Of a stretch of 51,543 nucleotides of DNA, positions 16,340 to 24,754 are shown piece after piece (positions within the stretch are counted from its first letter, which is position 1; each line of letters starts with the position of its first letter). Source of the stretch: an uncultured Eubacterium sp. (GTDB taxonomy: Bacteria; Bacillota; Clostridia; Lachnospirales; Lachnospiraceae); assembly GCA_947384955.1 (NCBI GenBank), contig CANDJC010000015.1, positions 1 through 51,543 on the forward strand. The letters run 5' to 3'. The notes under the pieces were generated by a model that was given only the letters and a program-made list of their open reading frames with translations, was not told the origin of the DNA and did no database searches. The position numbers and the translations under genes are program-made.

Positions 16340-17042
16340 CCTTTTTATCCTCCTTTCTGAAAACCGGGCCTGTCTCAGGACTGATGCCCGGCAGAAAGTC
16401 CATTGCACAGACGTCTTCTGCCTTTGTGACCGGCTGATACAGCTGTCTGATATGGCCCCGGACCAGTTCCGGGGTCAGCTTCGAATAATCAATCTTCATC
16501 AGTTCCTGAATGACTTCTCCGCTGAACCGGTACTTTATCACCTCTGCCGGAACCCCGCCTGCAACTGCATAGGGCGGTATATCCCTGCTCACAACTGCCC
16601 CTGCTGCGATAACGGCTCCCTGGCCGACGGTCACCCCGGATAATACTGTGCATCCGTGGCCAATCCATACATCATCCTTGATTATAATGTCTCCTTTTGC
16701 AAACGCTTCCGGTGTCTTAGAGCCAAGCATTTTTACCTTAAAAGGGTAGGTTGAAATATGACTGGTGTAATGCTCGGTATCAAGAAGGAAGGTTACGCCT
16801 GAGGCTATGGATACAAAGTTTCCTATTTTCAGTTTTGCCTTGTCATTATATGTAATTACATTCAGAACTCCATAGCTGCCTCTTCCAGCTGTTACCAGTC
16901 TGTGTAAAAATGTATTTCCCGGAACTGTATCATTGTGGGGATTGTTTTTTATCCAGATGCGCTTTTGCATCATTCGTTTACACCGCTCTAAAATCTTTAT
17001 ACATAAAAAGTTATTCCAATATGCTCTATATAGCGGTTTCAT
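16305..17042 (-). CDS. Hexapeptide-repeat acetyltransferase (XAT/CatB type)
   Basis: Left-handed beta-helix acyltransferase of 245 residues. The signature LLDTEHYTSHISTYPF belongs to the CatB/Vat branch, followed by hexapeptide repeats IIIKDDVWIGHGCTVLSG and VTVGQGAVIAAGAVV. It lies directly before the aminotransferase and FdtA genes, so it is the best candidate for N-acetylating the 3-amino-3,6-dideoxyhexose (the FdtC role). The XAT-type signature is also found in O-acetyltransferases, so capsule O-acetylation is the main alternative. The ATG at 17042 has GGAG 6 bases upstream; a TTG two codons earlier is unlikely. Confidence 0.82.
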   Translation of the reverse strand: MKPLYRAYWNNFLCIKILERCKRMMQKRIWIKNNPHNDTVPGNTFLHRLVTAGRGSYGVLNVITYNDKAKLKIGNFVSIASGVTFLLDTEHYTSHISTYPFKVKMLGSKTPEAFAKGDIIIKDDVWIGHGCTVLSGVTVGQGAVIAAGAVVSRDIPPYAVAGGVPAEVIKYRFSGEVIQELMKIDYSKLTPELVRGHIRQLYQPVTKAEDVCAMDFLPGISPETGPVFRKEDKKDAGKQSGHHDK

Positions 17043-17088
17043 ATACAACTCCTTTCATACCTGAAGTATACTTCAATTTGCGGACACA

Positions 17089-18033
17089 CTATTTCTGAAA
17101 CTTTTTCCTTAACCGAGAGATTTTCATATAAATATACGGTATCATAACAGCTGTAAGCATTCTTATCCGCTGTAAATACGGCATTGTCAAAATGGCTGAT
17201 TTACTGTCCTTAATTGCCGCTACACTTGCATTCACATATCTAAGATTCAATTCCTGTTTCATTCCCATTACATCCATTGTCCAGACAGCCCTTTTCAGTA
17301 TTCCTCTGCGAATCGCACACTGCGTCTGATAATCTGCTTTATATTCCATTCCTAATTCCAGACAGTTCTGCGTCATAACTAAAGCATCAAAATACTGCTT
17401 CGCCCCTGATAAATTACAGGAATTGTATCTGGAATACATTTGATGATAATAATTATCTGAGACATAGCGAATCTTTTCTGCTTTCGAAACTGCCTGAAAC
17501 AAAAACCACATATCTTCTCCCATGCCAATCCCTCTTGGAAAAGATATCTGCCTGATAAGCGATTTTCTATATATCTTGCCCCACACATTTACTCCAAAAT
17601 TATCATCATCAAACATCTGTTTCCATGCCGCATCTCTGTCTAACTCCAATCGAAATCTGCAGGAGGCTTTAGCATTCGAACTGACGACAATCTGTGTCTG
17701 TTCATCGAATAACGGCATCAGCCTGGCTGCAAAATCAGAAGACAGAACGTCATCTGCATCCACAAATGTAATGTATTCCCCTGAGGAAGCACGGATACCG
17801 CAGTTTCTTGCTTCCGATACTCCCGAATTCATTTGGTGAATGACCCTGATATTTGAAAAACGGCCTGCATATTCGTCACATATCTCTCCGCATTTATCAG
17901 GAGAGCCATCGTCAATCATGATAATTTCAAGATTTTTATAATCCTGTTTTATTACTGATTTTATGCAGCGTCTGACTGTATCTTCTTTACAATATACTGG
18001 TATAATAACGCTTAATTTTCCTAAAGATTCCAT
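17089..18033 (-). CDS. Family 2 glycosyltransferase
   Basis: Protein of 314 residues with the textbook GT2 start LSVIIPVYCKEDTVRRCI, IDDGSPDKC, NSGVSEARN and the DxD-type motif FVDADDVL. A later FGVNVWGKIYRKSLI and GMGEDMWF supply the acceptor-side Asp-containing motif. It would be a cytoplasmic, membrane-associated enzyme that extends the repeat unit. It overlaps the polymerase gene before it by 13 bases. Donor sugar unknown. Confidence 0.92.
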   Translation of the reverse strand: MESLGKLSVIIPVYCKEDTVRRCIKSVIKQDYKNLEIIMIDDGSPDKCGEICDEYAGRFSNIRVIHQMNSGVSEARNCGIRASSGEYITFVDADDVLSSDFAARLMPLFDEQTQIVVSSNAKASCRFRLELDRDAAWKQMFDDDNFGVNVWGKIYRKSLIRQISFPRGIGMGEDMWFLFQAVSKAEKIRYVSDNYYHQMYSRYNSCNLSGAKQYFDALVMTQNCLELGMEYKADYQTQCAIRRGILKRAVWTMDVMGMKQELNLRYVNASVAAIKDSKSAILTMPYLQRIRMLTAVMIPYIYMKISRLRKKFQK

Positions 18034-19313
18034 GCCGTCTCACCTGCCAGTGCCGAAGTATTTTGACAAATATTTTCAAGGCCATGCTGCTTTGTATGAA
18101 AAATAAAGAATAAATCCGTTAAAAAAAATGCGGAAAATAGCGGATAGCTTGTGCAGTTCATAATGACAAAATACAGAAACACCGCTTTTCCCAGATAGTT
18201 TTTTCTGCTTATCCTGTGATATAAAATACCGCAGGCTGCCAGCAAAATACCCAGTCCTGCCATACCAAAATAAACAATCACCAGCGCATAACCGGGAATC
18301 CAGCCTATTTCCCGGACAACATCGTCATACGCAAAGCCTCTGCCAAACAAAACATAAAGAAAATCACCATCAAAAATATATCCGATATTTCCGAACCTTA
18401 AGTTTAAGGAAGAATGATCTATAAAAACTCTTGTTACAAAAATACGAAACATAGGCGTATTCATCAGGCAAAGCAGTGCTGCTGCTATAAGCGGGAAATA
18501 TTTTCCTGTTTTCTGCAGCACATTATCTGCTTTTAAAATACTTCTCCAAAAATACAGCACCAGAAAAATAACGCAGCCAAGAATTCCCGTTGTTGAACCT
18601 GTAATAAAACAGGTTGCGGTTATAAATAAAATTTTTACAAACTTCTTCCTTTTATATTTTCTGATACTCTTTCCTTCCGATAACAGCCCCGCTTGATTTC
18701 CTGACATATCGTGAAACAGCAGCAATATGAAATAGAGCAGAATATACTCACAAAATATGGAAGGTTCTGAAAATATAGAATGCGGCCTGTAATAGCTTTT
18801 ATGATTCAGATACTGATATTCAAAGTCCAAATCGCTTCGGTGCTCAAAAAAAGGCAGAAAAGACGGCAGAATTGTATTTCTGACATATAGAAAAAACACT
18901 TGCATCCAGCAGTATATACTGGTAAAAACAGCAGTAACTTCCAAGGCTTTAAATGCAGCAGAAAAGCTGCCACACCTGCTCAGTCCAAAAACAGCTATAA
19001 ACAGCATAAAAAACTGTCTCAGATAATCCGTCACTGCACCGGATAGCTCTGTATGAAATAAAAAACTAAAAAATATAACCACTGCATAAGGAAGAAATAG
19101 ATTTCCATAGCCGGAATAGCTGATTCTGGGATTTCTCACTAAAGAAACTGCTGTCATTACTGCCATAAACACAATCGCTATATCCGACAAAGCCCCGGGA
19201 ATACGTTTTACAGAATATGCATTGAGTAAAGGTAACAGGCAGATTAAAACAGAAAACATGTTATTTACAAAATGATTTCTGCACTTTTTTTCTGTATCAA
19301 AAAAATACCGCAT
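18021..19313 (-). CDS. Wzy-type O-antigen/capsule polymerase
   Basis: Membrane protein of 430 residues with about 10-12 helices and a large loop in the second half (around FEHRSDLDFEYQYLNHKSYY, and later GNIGYIFDGDFLYVLFGRG), as in Wzy polymerases. These have very low sequence conservation, so the call rests on topology, the single copy in the operon and the presence of Wzx. The start at 19313 has GGAG 6 bases upstream; an ATG 4 codons earlier is in frame but less well placed. It would join lipid-linked repeat units at the outer face of the membrane. Confidence 0.78.
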   Translation of the reverse strand: MRYFFDTEKKCRNHFVNNMFSVLICLLPLLNAYSVKRIPGALSDIAIVFMAVMTAVSLVRNPRISYSGYGNLFLPYAVVIFFSFLFHTELSGAVTDYLRQFFMLFIAVFGLSRCGSFSAAFKALEVTAVFTSIYCWMQVFFLYVRNTILPSFLPFFEHRSDLDFEYQYLNHKSYYRPHSIFSEPSIFCEYILLYFILLLFHDMSGNQAGLLSEGKSIRKYKRKKFVKILFITATCFITGSTTGILGCVIFLVLYFWRSILKADNVLQKTGKYFPLIAAALLCLMNTPMFRIFVTRVFIDHSSLNLRFGNIGYIFDGDFLYVLFGRGFAYDDVVREIGWIPGYALVIVYFGMAGLGILLAACGILYHRISRKNYLGKAVFLYFVIMNCTSYPLFSAFFLTDLFFIFHTKQHGLENICQNTSALAGETAWNL

Positions 19314-19329
19314 AAAAATCTCCATATGC

Positions 19330-20418
19330 CTAAGACATCATTACATTTGACAATGCTTCAAGATAACTGAAGCCTGTTTCTTCATCCGGTTCGAGATAAG
19401 CGCCTTCGCTCCATTCGTTCCAGGCAGTGATAAAAAGAAACTCGTTCTTTCGTTTTTTACTTTTAGACAGCTGAATCGATAAATAATGTTCAAACAGTTC
19501 CGGGGAAGCGCCAGTGTATACACTTCCTTTATGTCCCCATCTTGCTGTCGTGTCCCAGCCGCTAAACGCTCCTAAAAACGTTTTGACACTGCCTTTATAT
19601 TCTTTTTTTAGTATACTGCTCCATACCTTTTTACAGCTGAACTTCGTTACATGATTATGAATTCTTAAATTTAATACATTGTATTTGAAATGATACCAAA
19701 ATCCATAATCCAGTTTATATCCTTCTCTTCTTGTCCCAAACGTCGGCTGATACTCAAACTGCGCATCTAAACCCAGTTTTTCAGCTGCTCCTATATCTGC
19801 CTGCGACTTTAAAGTTGATATATAGTAAATTCCGTCCCATCCTGCTTTTCGTGCAAGCTGTTTCCAGCAGGCAGACATGCGGTTCCAGCAGCTGATATCT
19901 GCTGCATCATACAAAACAAGTACCGGTTTATTATCAATCTTTATATATCTTTTATCTTTAAAAAAACGGTTTAAATACTCAAAATGACTTTTCCAGTCTT
20001 CTACGCCGCCGTATGTCTGTCTGATAAGAATTTTCTCACCTTTTTTACCCGGTGCCTTTGTCCATGTATGATTCGCCCAGGAAAAACAGAATCTGATATT
20101 GATATCTTTGCTTTTCAGCAAAATCTCCGGCGGCTTTTCCATCATCTGAATGCCTTCAAACCAGTAATGATAGATACAGAATCCATACACATGATACTTG
20201 CGTGCCATCTCAGCCTGCCGCCTGATTTCTTTTTCATCCAGCAGGCAGTAATAATTTTTCTTATACGGCACCCGCGGCTGTCTGTGTCCTTTAAATAGAG
20301 GCCTGGCCCTTTTTAAGCTGGTCCATTCGGTAAATCCCTTCTCCCACCACAAATTATTCTGTTCAAACTCATAAAACTGTGGGAGATACATTGCAAGAAT
20401 TTTTGTCTGCATTATCAT
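19330..20418 (-). CDS. WbsX-like glycan protein (GH99-like domain)
   Basis: Protein of 362 residues of the WbsX/glyco_hydro_99-like family found in O-antigen and capsule loci. Typical elements are LAMYLPQFYEF, NLWWEKGFTEWTSLKRARP, GFCIYHYWFEG, FCFSWANHTWTK, FITAWNEWSEGAYLEP. The family is thought to act in polysaccharide assembly, as transferase or processing enzyme, but its reaction is not settled. It overlaps the DUF6625-like gene by 4 bases if the ATG at 20418 is used. The ATG at 20412 has a better-spaced GGTGG and is an alternative start. Confidence 0.82.
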   Translation of the reverse strand: MIMQTKILAMYLPQFYEFEQNNLWWEKGFTEWTSLKRARPLFKGHRQPRVPYKKNYYCLLDEKEIRRQAEMARKYHVYGFCIYHYWFEGIQMMEKPPEILLKSKDINIRFCFSWANHTWTKAPGKKGEKILIRQTYGGVEDWKSHFEYLNRFFKDKRYIKIDNKPVLVLYDAADISCWNRMSACWKQLARKAGWDGIYYISTLKSQADIGAAEKLGLDAQFEYQPTFGTRREGYKLDYGFWYHFKYNVLNLRIHNHVTKFSCKKVWSSILKKEYKGSVKTFLGAFSGWDTTARWGHKGSVYTGASPELFEHYLSIQLSKSKKRKNEFLFITAWNEWSEGAYLEPDEETGFSYLEALSNVMMS

Positions 20419-21380
20419 ATACCACCATTCATACGGCGATGAATTCTGTATCGAATTGCGCCATTTTTAACATTTGTAACAATCTCTTTCATTCGTTCAA
20501 TTCTGCGTCTTATATAAAGCACACCTTCTGGAGCATTTTGGACTATAAATTCCGCATTCATTGCATCTGTACCATTTATAAAACAATTCGGAACAATCAT
20601 ATAATGATTTATATTCTTAATATTTTCAGCTTTCATATGCCGCTTCTGCAAATGTATATATGCCCATTCATCTTTCTTCACATTACCCCCCCCCACCATA
20701 TAAAATCTGTACACTGCTCCATTATGATATAAATATATTTGTTTTGCCTTACCGCAGGTACCCTGTACCGCATGAAAGGAAAATGAATTGCAGTCTATAT
20801 CTGCATACACTACCTGATTCCATTCTCTGATGCCGCGCTTTTTTGTAATCACATGCCACATTTCATTTTCATCAAAATGGCAGCAATAATTTGTCTTGTA
20901 TACAAACCTGTAATCTGCCGGCATGCCTCTCATTCTCGTTTTATATAACTTTCTGCATGCAGAATTATTTCTCATCAGTACAAGATGTCCCCGGAACAGG
21001 ATTTTATCATATGTGTCCAAAACTTCATCCGTAATAAACTGCTTCAAATGTCCAAAAATCAGGTCCGTATCACAAAATCCCCAGAATTCATATCCGGTAA
21101 TGTATTCTTTGAATATATCCCCGTAAGCAATTTTATAATCACATAATTTATATGGCTTTTTTAATGTAATTTTAAAATTAAAATGCTGCTGAATATAGGA
21201 CCTCATTTTATCAAAATCCGTATATTTCACAGTTACATTTTCCGGGTAATCAAAATATCTGCGGTCATCTGTAAATATCAGCCAGTCAAAATCCGGGTTA
21301 TGTCTGCATGAATTTAAAAACAAATGAAAGTAGCTGTTAAACTTTCCAAAATAAGGTATGATTATCATACATCGATTCAT
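20415..21380 (-). CDS. DUF6625-like putative glycosyltransferase
   Basis: Protein of 321 residues starting CMIIIPYFGKFNSYFHLFLN, with FDWLIFTDD and FWGFCDTDLIFGHL (a DxD-like pair, DTD). This layout matches DUF6625-type proteins of polysaccharide loci, which look like GT-A glycosyltransferases. The start at 21380 has GAGGG 11 bases upstream; the longer frame lies inside the fucosyltransferase gene. Codons 230-232 are GGG, encoded within a nine-G tract. Losing or gaining one G gives a stop within three codons and would remove the last 90 or so residues. Confidence 0.7.
   Translation of the reverse strand: MNRCMIIIPYFGKFNSYFHLFLNSCRHNPDFDWLIFTDDRRYFDYPENVTVKYTDFDKMRSYIQQHFNFKITLKKPYKLCDYKIAYGDIFKEYITGYEFWGFCDTDLIFGHLKQFITDEVLDTYDKILFRGHLVLMRNNSACRKLYKTRMRGMPADYRFVYKTNYCCHFDENEMWHVITKKRGIREWNQVVYADIDCNSFSFHAVQGTCGKAKQIYLYHNGAVYRFYMVGGGNVKKDEWAYIHLQKRHMKAENIKNINHYMIVPNCFINGTDAMNAEFIVQNAPEGVLYIRRRIERMKEIVTNVKNGAIRYRIHRRMNGGI
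20686..20694 (-). repeat. Nine-G tract in the DUF6625-like gene
   Basis: Nine G in the coding strand at codons 229-232. With eight G the frame reads GGV-M then stop. With ten it reads GGG then TAA. The same length and the same in-frame state are found in the other two tracts of this operon. Confidence 0.85.
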
Positions 21381-21393
21381 CTTTAACCGTCCC

Positions 21394-22296
21394 TCAGCAT
21401 TGAATCCTGTACCATTCCTTTTGCATAATGTCACAGGGAATGTCCTGTGCGTACCATCTGTCTGGCGATATGACAATCTTTTCTGGATTTCTGGAAAGGT
21501 ACTGCGCCCACCAGCTGAAACTGCTGTTGGAAATTATAAAATTTTTGCACTGGCACATAAGAGCCAGTGATATGCTGTCTTTTGATTTGCCGGAATCATA
21601 AACAGCCGGATACCGGAACTGAAACATTTTTCTGGCAGTCTCTATTTCATCTGAGAACACAAAGAATCTGCAGTCCGGTTTCATTTTTACCATCATATCC
21701 ATTGCTTTCATATAATACTCTTTGGTACATACCTGATGTACTGTATTCCCAAGATAATCTCCAAGTCTTATGGTCAGACAGACAGATTCACAGTTTTTTA
21801 TCTGTTCCAGAAATATCTGTTCTTCTTTCGTAAACTTATCTTTTGGTACAATTTCATTTAAAAGTTTATCTTTAACCGGCTCTAAATAAGCGGCTGACTG
21901 AAAATATCCATCACAGAATATTTCCCTGGGCAGATTCAAAGGCAGTTCGTAATAACCATCCATCAAAAGAAACAGACCCTTTTTCAAGTTTGACTGCATT
22001 TTTTTAATCTGTCTTTCATGTATCTGCCGGTTTGTCTGGTATTTACACTGTATTCTGTCCATAAAAAATGCCGTCTTTGCAGGCAGAGGCATTTTTAATA
22101 CTCTTTCTTCTTTGCTGGTAAAGGAAACAGACGGATGCAGGACAAACCGGTCCAGATGACTGTGCCAGACTGTATCTTTTTCTTCTGTCCTGTCATACAG
22201 TAATGCTTTCATATGATATTTATCACATACCATTCTGGCAAACCCATAAATAAACAGCTGATTTCCCAGCCGTCCTTTTATCCGCATTTTTACCAT
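21394..22296 (-). CDS. GT11 alpha-1,2-fucosyltransferase-like protein
   Basis: Protein of 300 residues of glycosyltransferase family 11. The donor motif LTIRLGDYLGN (family H/SxRxGDY), the N-terminal GRLGNQLFIYGFARM and the C-terminal FIISNSSFSWWAQYLSRNP are the three family hallmarks. Members transfer fucose from GDP-fucose, mostly in alpha-1,2 linkage, which in gut bacteria can mimic host glycans. No GDP-fucose synthesis genes are in the window. The ATG at 22296 is preceded by AGAGGA with a 7-base spacer. Confidence 0.9.
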   Translation of the reverse strand: MVKMRIKGRLGNQLFIYGFARMVCDKYHMKALLYDRTEEKDTVWHSHLDRFVLHPSVSFTSKEERVLKMPLPAKTAFFMDRIQCKYQTNRQIHERQIKKMQSNLKKGLFLLMDGYYELPLNLPREIFCDGYFQSAAYLEPVKDKLLNEIVPKDKFTKEEQIFLEQIKNCESVCLTIRLGDYLGNTVHQVCTKEYYMKAMDMMVKMKPDCRFFVFSDEIETARKMFQFRYPAVYDSGKSKDSISLALMCQCKNFIISNSSFSWWAQYLSRNPEKIVISPDRWYAQDIPCDIMQKEWYRIQC

Positions 22297-22349
22297 TTAA
22301 CATTCCTCTCACACTGATTCAGGTTCTGTATATTTTCAGACCAGGCTTT

Positions 22350-23420
22350 TTATAACTGATATACGCTCTGCATGCTTACAGCCAGCCCTTTCAGACTGTA
22401 CCTGCTCTGTTCTATCAGTTCACTGTTTTTTTCAGAAAAACCCCTGTTTTTCGCTGCTGCAATTTTTTTTACTGCATTTACCCATTTTTCTTTCTGAAGC
22501 GGAATACGGTATACATTTGGACAGAGCACGGATGTCTGAGGTATCCTATCCGAAATTACACAGGGAATCCCGCTGCACTGCGCCTCTAAAAATGCAATGC
22601 TAAGTCCTTCATATTTTGACGGCATTAAAAAAATATCCGATTTTTTCAGCAGCTGTTCCACTGCTTCTATATTTCCGAGAAGTTCCACATAGTCCGATAT
22701 CCCTTTTTCCCTGACTGCCCTTATAAGGTCCTTCTTAAGCCTTCCCTCTCCGGCTATCTGGTACTTTACCTCCATTCCTTCTGTTTTAAGCTGCTTTATT
22801 ACAGACAGCATAAAGAAATAATTTTTCTGATTTTCAATTTTCCCTACCGACACAAGCCGCACTGTATCTGTACACGCTCTTTTAACAGACTCAGATTTAA
22901 ACCTTGTCACATCTATTCCATTCGGAATCACTGTATAACGGTCAGAAAACATCCACTTCCCTGCTTCATCAGAACATGCCAGGTTTATTGTCTGATATTT
23001 TTTCAAAATTCTGCGGTTTACAAAATGAACCGGCATTGCGAAGAAATGTCTGGTTCTCGTATTGTGGCTGTGCATAATCATCTTTGTGCCGCGCATATAT
23101 TTCACTGCCATTCTGACCGGAAGCATATATAGCAGAGCATTCGCATGAATATGTATGTAATCATAATCATCTGCATGTTTAGAAAAAAAACATTTCATCT
23201 GGCAATAATTCTGAATAAAATGTAATGGCCAGGCTTTTGTTATATATATGCGGCTTCCTATATTTTTAAAATAACGGACCATTTTATTGTCACATCCTCT
23301 GCTTCTAAGCAGAAAATCAAATCTGATTTCGCTGTCCTTAAGCGCTTTATGCAGATTCATTACAAAGCTCTCAACTCCGCCTTTATTCATTCCCGCAAAA
23401 ACATGAAGAACTTTTACCAT
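22350..23420 (-). CDS. Family 4 glycosyltransferase
   Basis: GT-B protein of 356 residues: VKVLHVFAGMNKGGVESFVM at the N-terminus, IPNGIDVTRFK, LVSVGKIENQKNYFFML, and the donor-binding helix FLMPSKYEGLSIAFLEAQCSG with the family E-x7-E pattern (EGLSIAFLE). The start at 23420 overlaps the preceding stop in a TGATG and has GGAG 6 bases upstream; ATGs at 23423 and 23432 are possible. Retaining transferase; donor unknown. Confidence 0.9.
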   Translation of the reverse strand: MVKVLHVFAGMNKGGVESFVMNLHKALKDSEIRFDFLLRSRGCDNKMVRYFKNIGSRIYITKAWPLHFIQNYCQMKCFFSKHADDYDYIHIHANALLYMLPVRMAVKYMRGTKMIMHSHNTRTRHFFAMPVHFVNRRILKKYQTINLACSDEAGKWMFSDRYTVIPNGIDVTRFKSESVKRACTDTVRLVSVGKIENQKNYFFMLSVIKQLKTEGMEVKYQIAGEGRLKKDLIRAVREKGISDYVELLGNIEAVEQLLKKSDIFLMPSKYEGLSIAFLEAQCSGIPCVISDRIPQTSVLCPNVYRIPLQKEKWVNAVKKIAAAKNRGFSEKNSELIEQSRYSLKGLAVSMQSVYQL

Positions 23421-24607
23421 CATCTTCTCCATTTCTGATTTCTTCTTGTTTTATCATCCAATACATTTTGAAATAAATGCATATACCGCTTCATCATATA
23501 GGAAACATTGTATCTGCTCTCTGCAAGTGCAATGGCCCTCTGTCCGTATTTCTCACGAAGCGGTATATCTTCTCCGAGTTTTTTGATTGCCCCGGCCAGC
23601 TCTTTTTCATTCTGCGGCTTTACGGTTATTCCACATTCACCATGCGGACATACTTCCGGCACCCCGCTTGGAAGCCATGTATTAATAACCGGCTTGCCAA
23701 ATGCCATTGCTTCAATCTGTACAATCGCAAATGCTTCCGCTTTTGAAACAGAAGGGAGCACGAGAAAATCACACCATTCAATCTTTCTTATTTTCTCTTC
23801 CTGTGTTACCGTACCCGCAAAAGTTACATTATTAAGACCAAGATTATCTGCCAGCAGACGGATATCATCATAAAGCGGCCCGTCTCCGGCTAAAAGCAGT
23901 TCATACTTTTCGGCATCTAATTTTGTAAATGCCTTTAAAAGAACATCCAGCCCCTTGTACCATACAAATCTTCCTATAAAAAGCACACATACTTTATCCG
24001 CAGGTGTTTTCTTTTTTCGTGAATCATAATATTCTCTTCCTGTCTGTGCCATTTCATCACTGACTGAAAACGGAATGACTCTGCATTTATTTTTGTACTT
24101 TCTAAGTATCTTAGAACCCTTTATATTCCCTTTTGCAGAAACAATAATCGCATCCGCTTTCTTTAGTGTATGTTCTGCAAGCGGCTTATAAAGTTTTGCA
24201 AGTATCCTTCCTTTTTGTGTATCGAAATCACAATGCCACCAGACAATCAGCCTGCCCCGGTATAGTTTTAACAATACGCCAATATCAGCCATTGGGTACG
24301 GGAAATGATAAACAACAATGTCAGCATCTTTTGCTGCTCTGCAGCCCTTTATTAAAAATTCAGCTGAAAAAGGTGTTGATGCAATATCTGCAAAGGTTCT
24401 GCATCTGTAAACATTCACGCCATGATACTCATCCTGTTGAAACGGCATTCCCGGACGCGGCCTGCAGACAACCATTTCCTGCCTGCATTCTCTGTCATCC
24501 AGTTTGTTTGCTATGAATTCAAATGCATGAGAAACCATATCCATCACAGCCGCTATCCCGCCGCCATTATCCGGCCAGTATATTTTAAAAAGCTGCACTA
24601 ATTTCAT
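23420..24607 (-). CDS. Family 4 glycosyltransferase
   Basis: GT-B protein of 395 residues. N-terminal LVQLFKIYWPDNGGGIAAVM, central VLFIGRFVWYKGLDVLLKAF, ELLLAGDGPL and donor motif FLVLPSVSKAEAFAIVQIEA (E-x7-E) are all present. In this family such a protein with VIPFSVSDE often adds mannose, rhamnose or N-acetylhexosamine, but the sugar cannot be told here. First glycosyltransferase of the operon after wzz, so it may act early in repeat-unit assembly. No initiating phosphoglycosyltransferase is seen in the window. The binding site before the ATG is weak. Confidence 0.9.
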   Translation of the reverse strand: MKLVQLFKIYWPDNGGGIAAVMDMVSHAFEFIANKLDDRECRQEMVVCRPRPGMPFQQDEYHGVNVYRCRTFADIASTPFSAEFLIKGCRAAKDADIVVYHFPYPMADIGVLLKLYRGRLIVWWHCDFDTQKGRILAKLYKPLAEHTLKKADAIIVSAKGNIKGSKILRKYKNKCRVIPFSVSDEMAQTGREYYDSRKKKTPADKVCVLFIGRFVWYKGLDVLLKAFTKLDAEKYELLLAGDGPLYDDIRLLADNLGLNNVTFAGTVTQEEKIRKIEWCDFLVLPSVSKAEAFAIVQIEAMAFGKPVINTWLPSGVPEVCPHGECGITVKPQNEKELAGAIKKLGEDIPLREKYGQRAIALAESRYNVSYMMKRYMHLFQNVLDDKTRRNQKWRR

Positions 24608-24754
24608 CCGTTCATCTTATGCAAAAAGGCAGGCTTCGCCATCCCTCCAGCATTCTATCCTTTCCTGCTCCAGGCAATTATACGTGCTTCACACGGCTCT
24701 TTATAACCCCTGCCCGGTTATGCAGCCTTCAGACTCTCATAATCAGGTTCGGTT

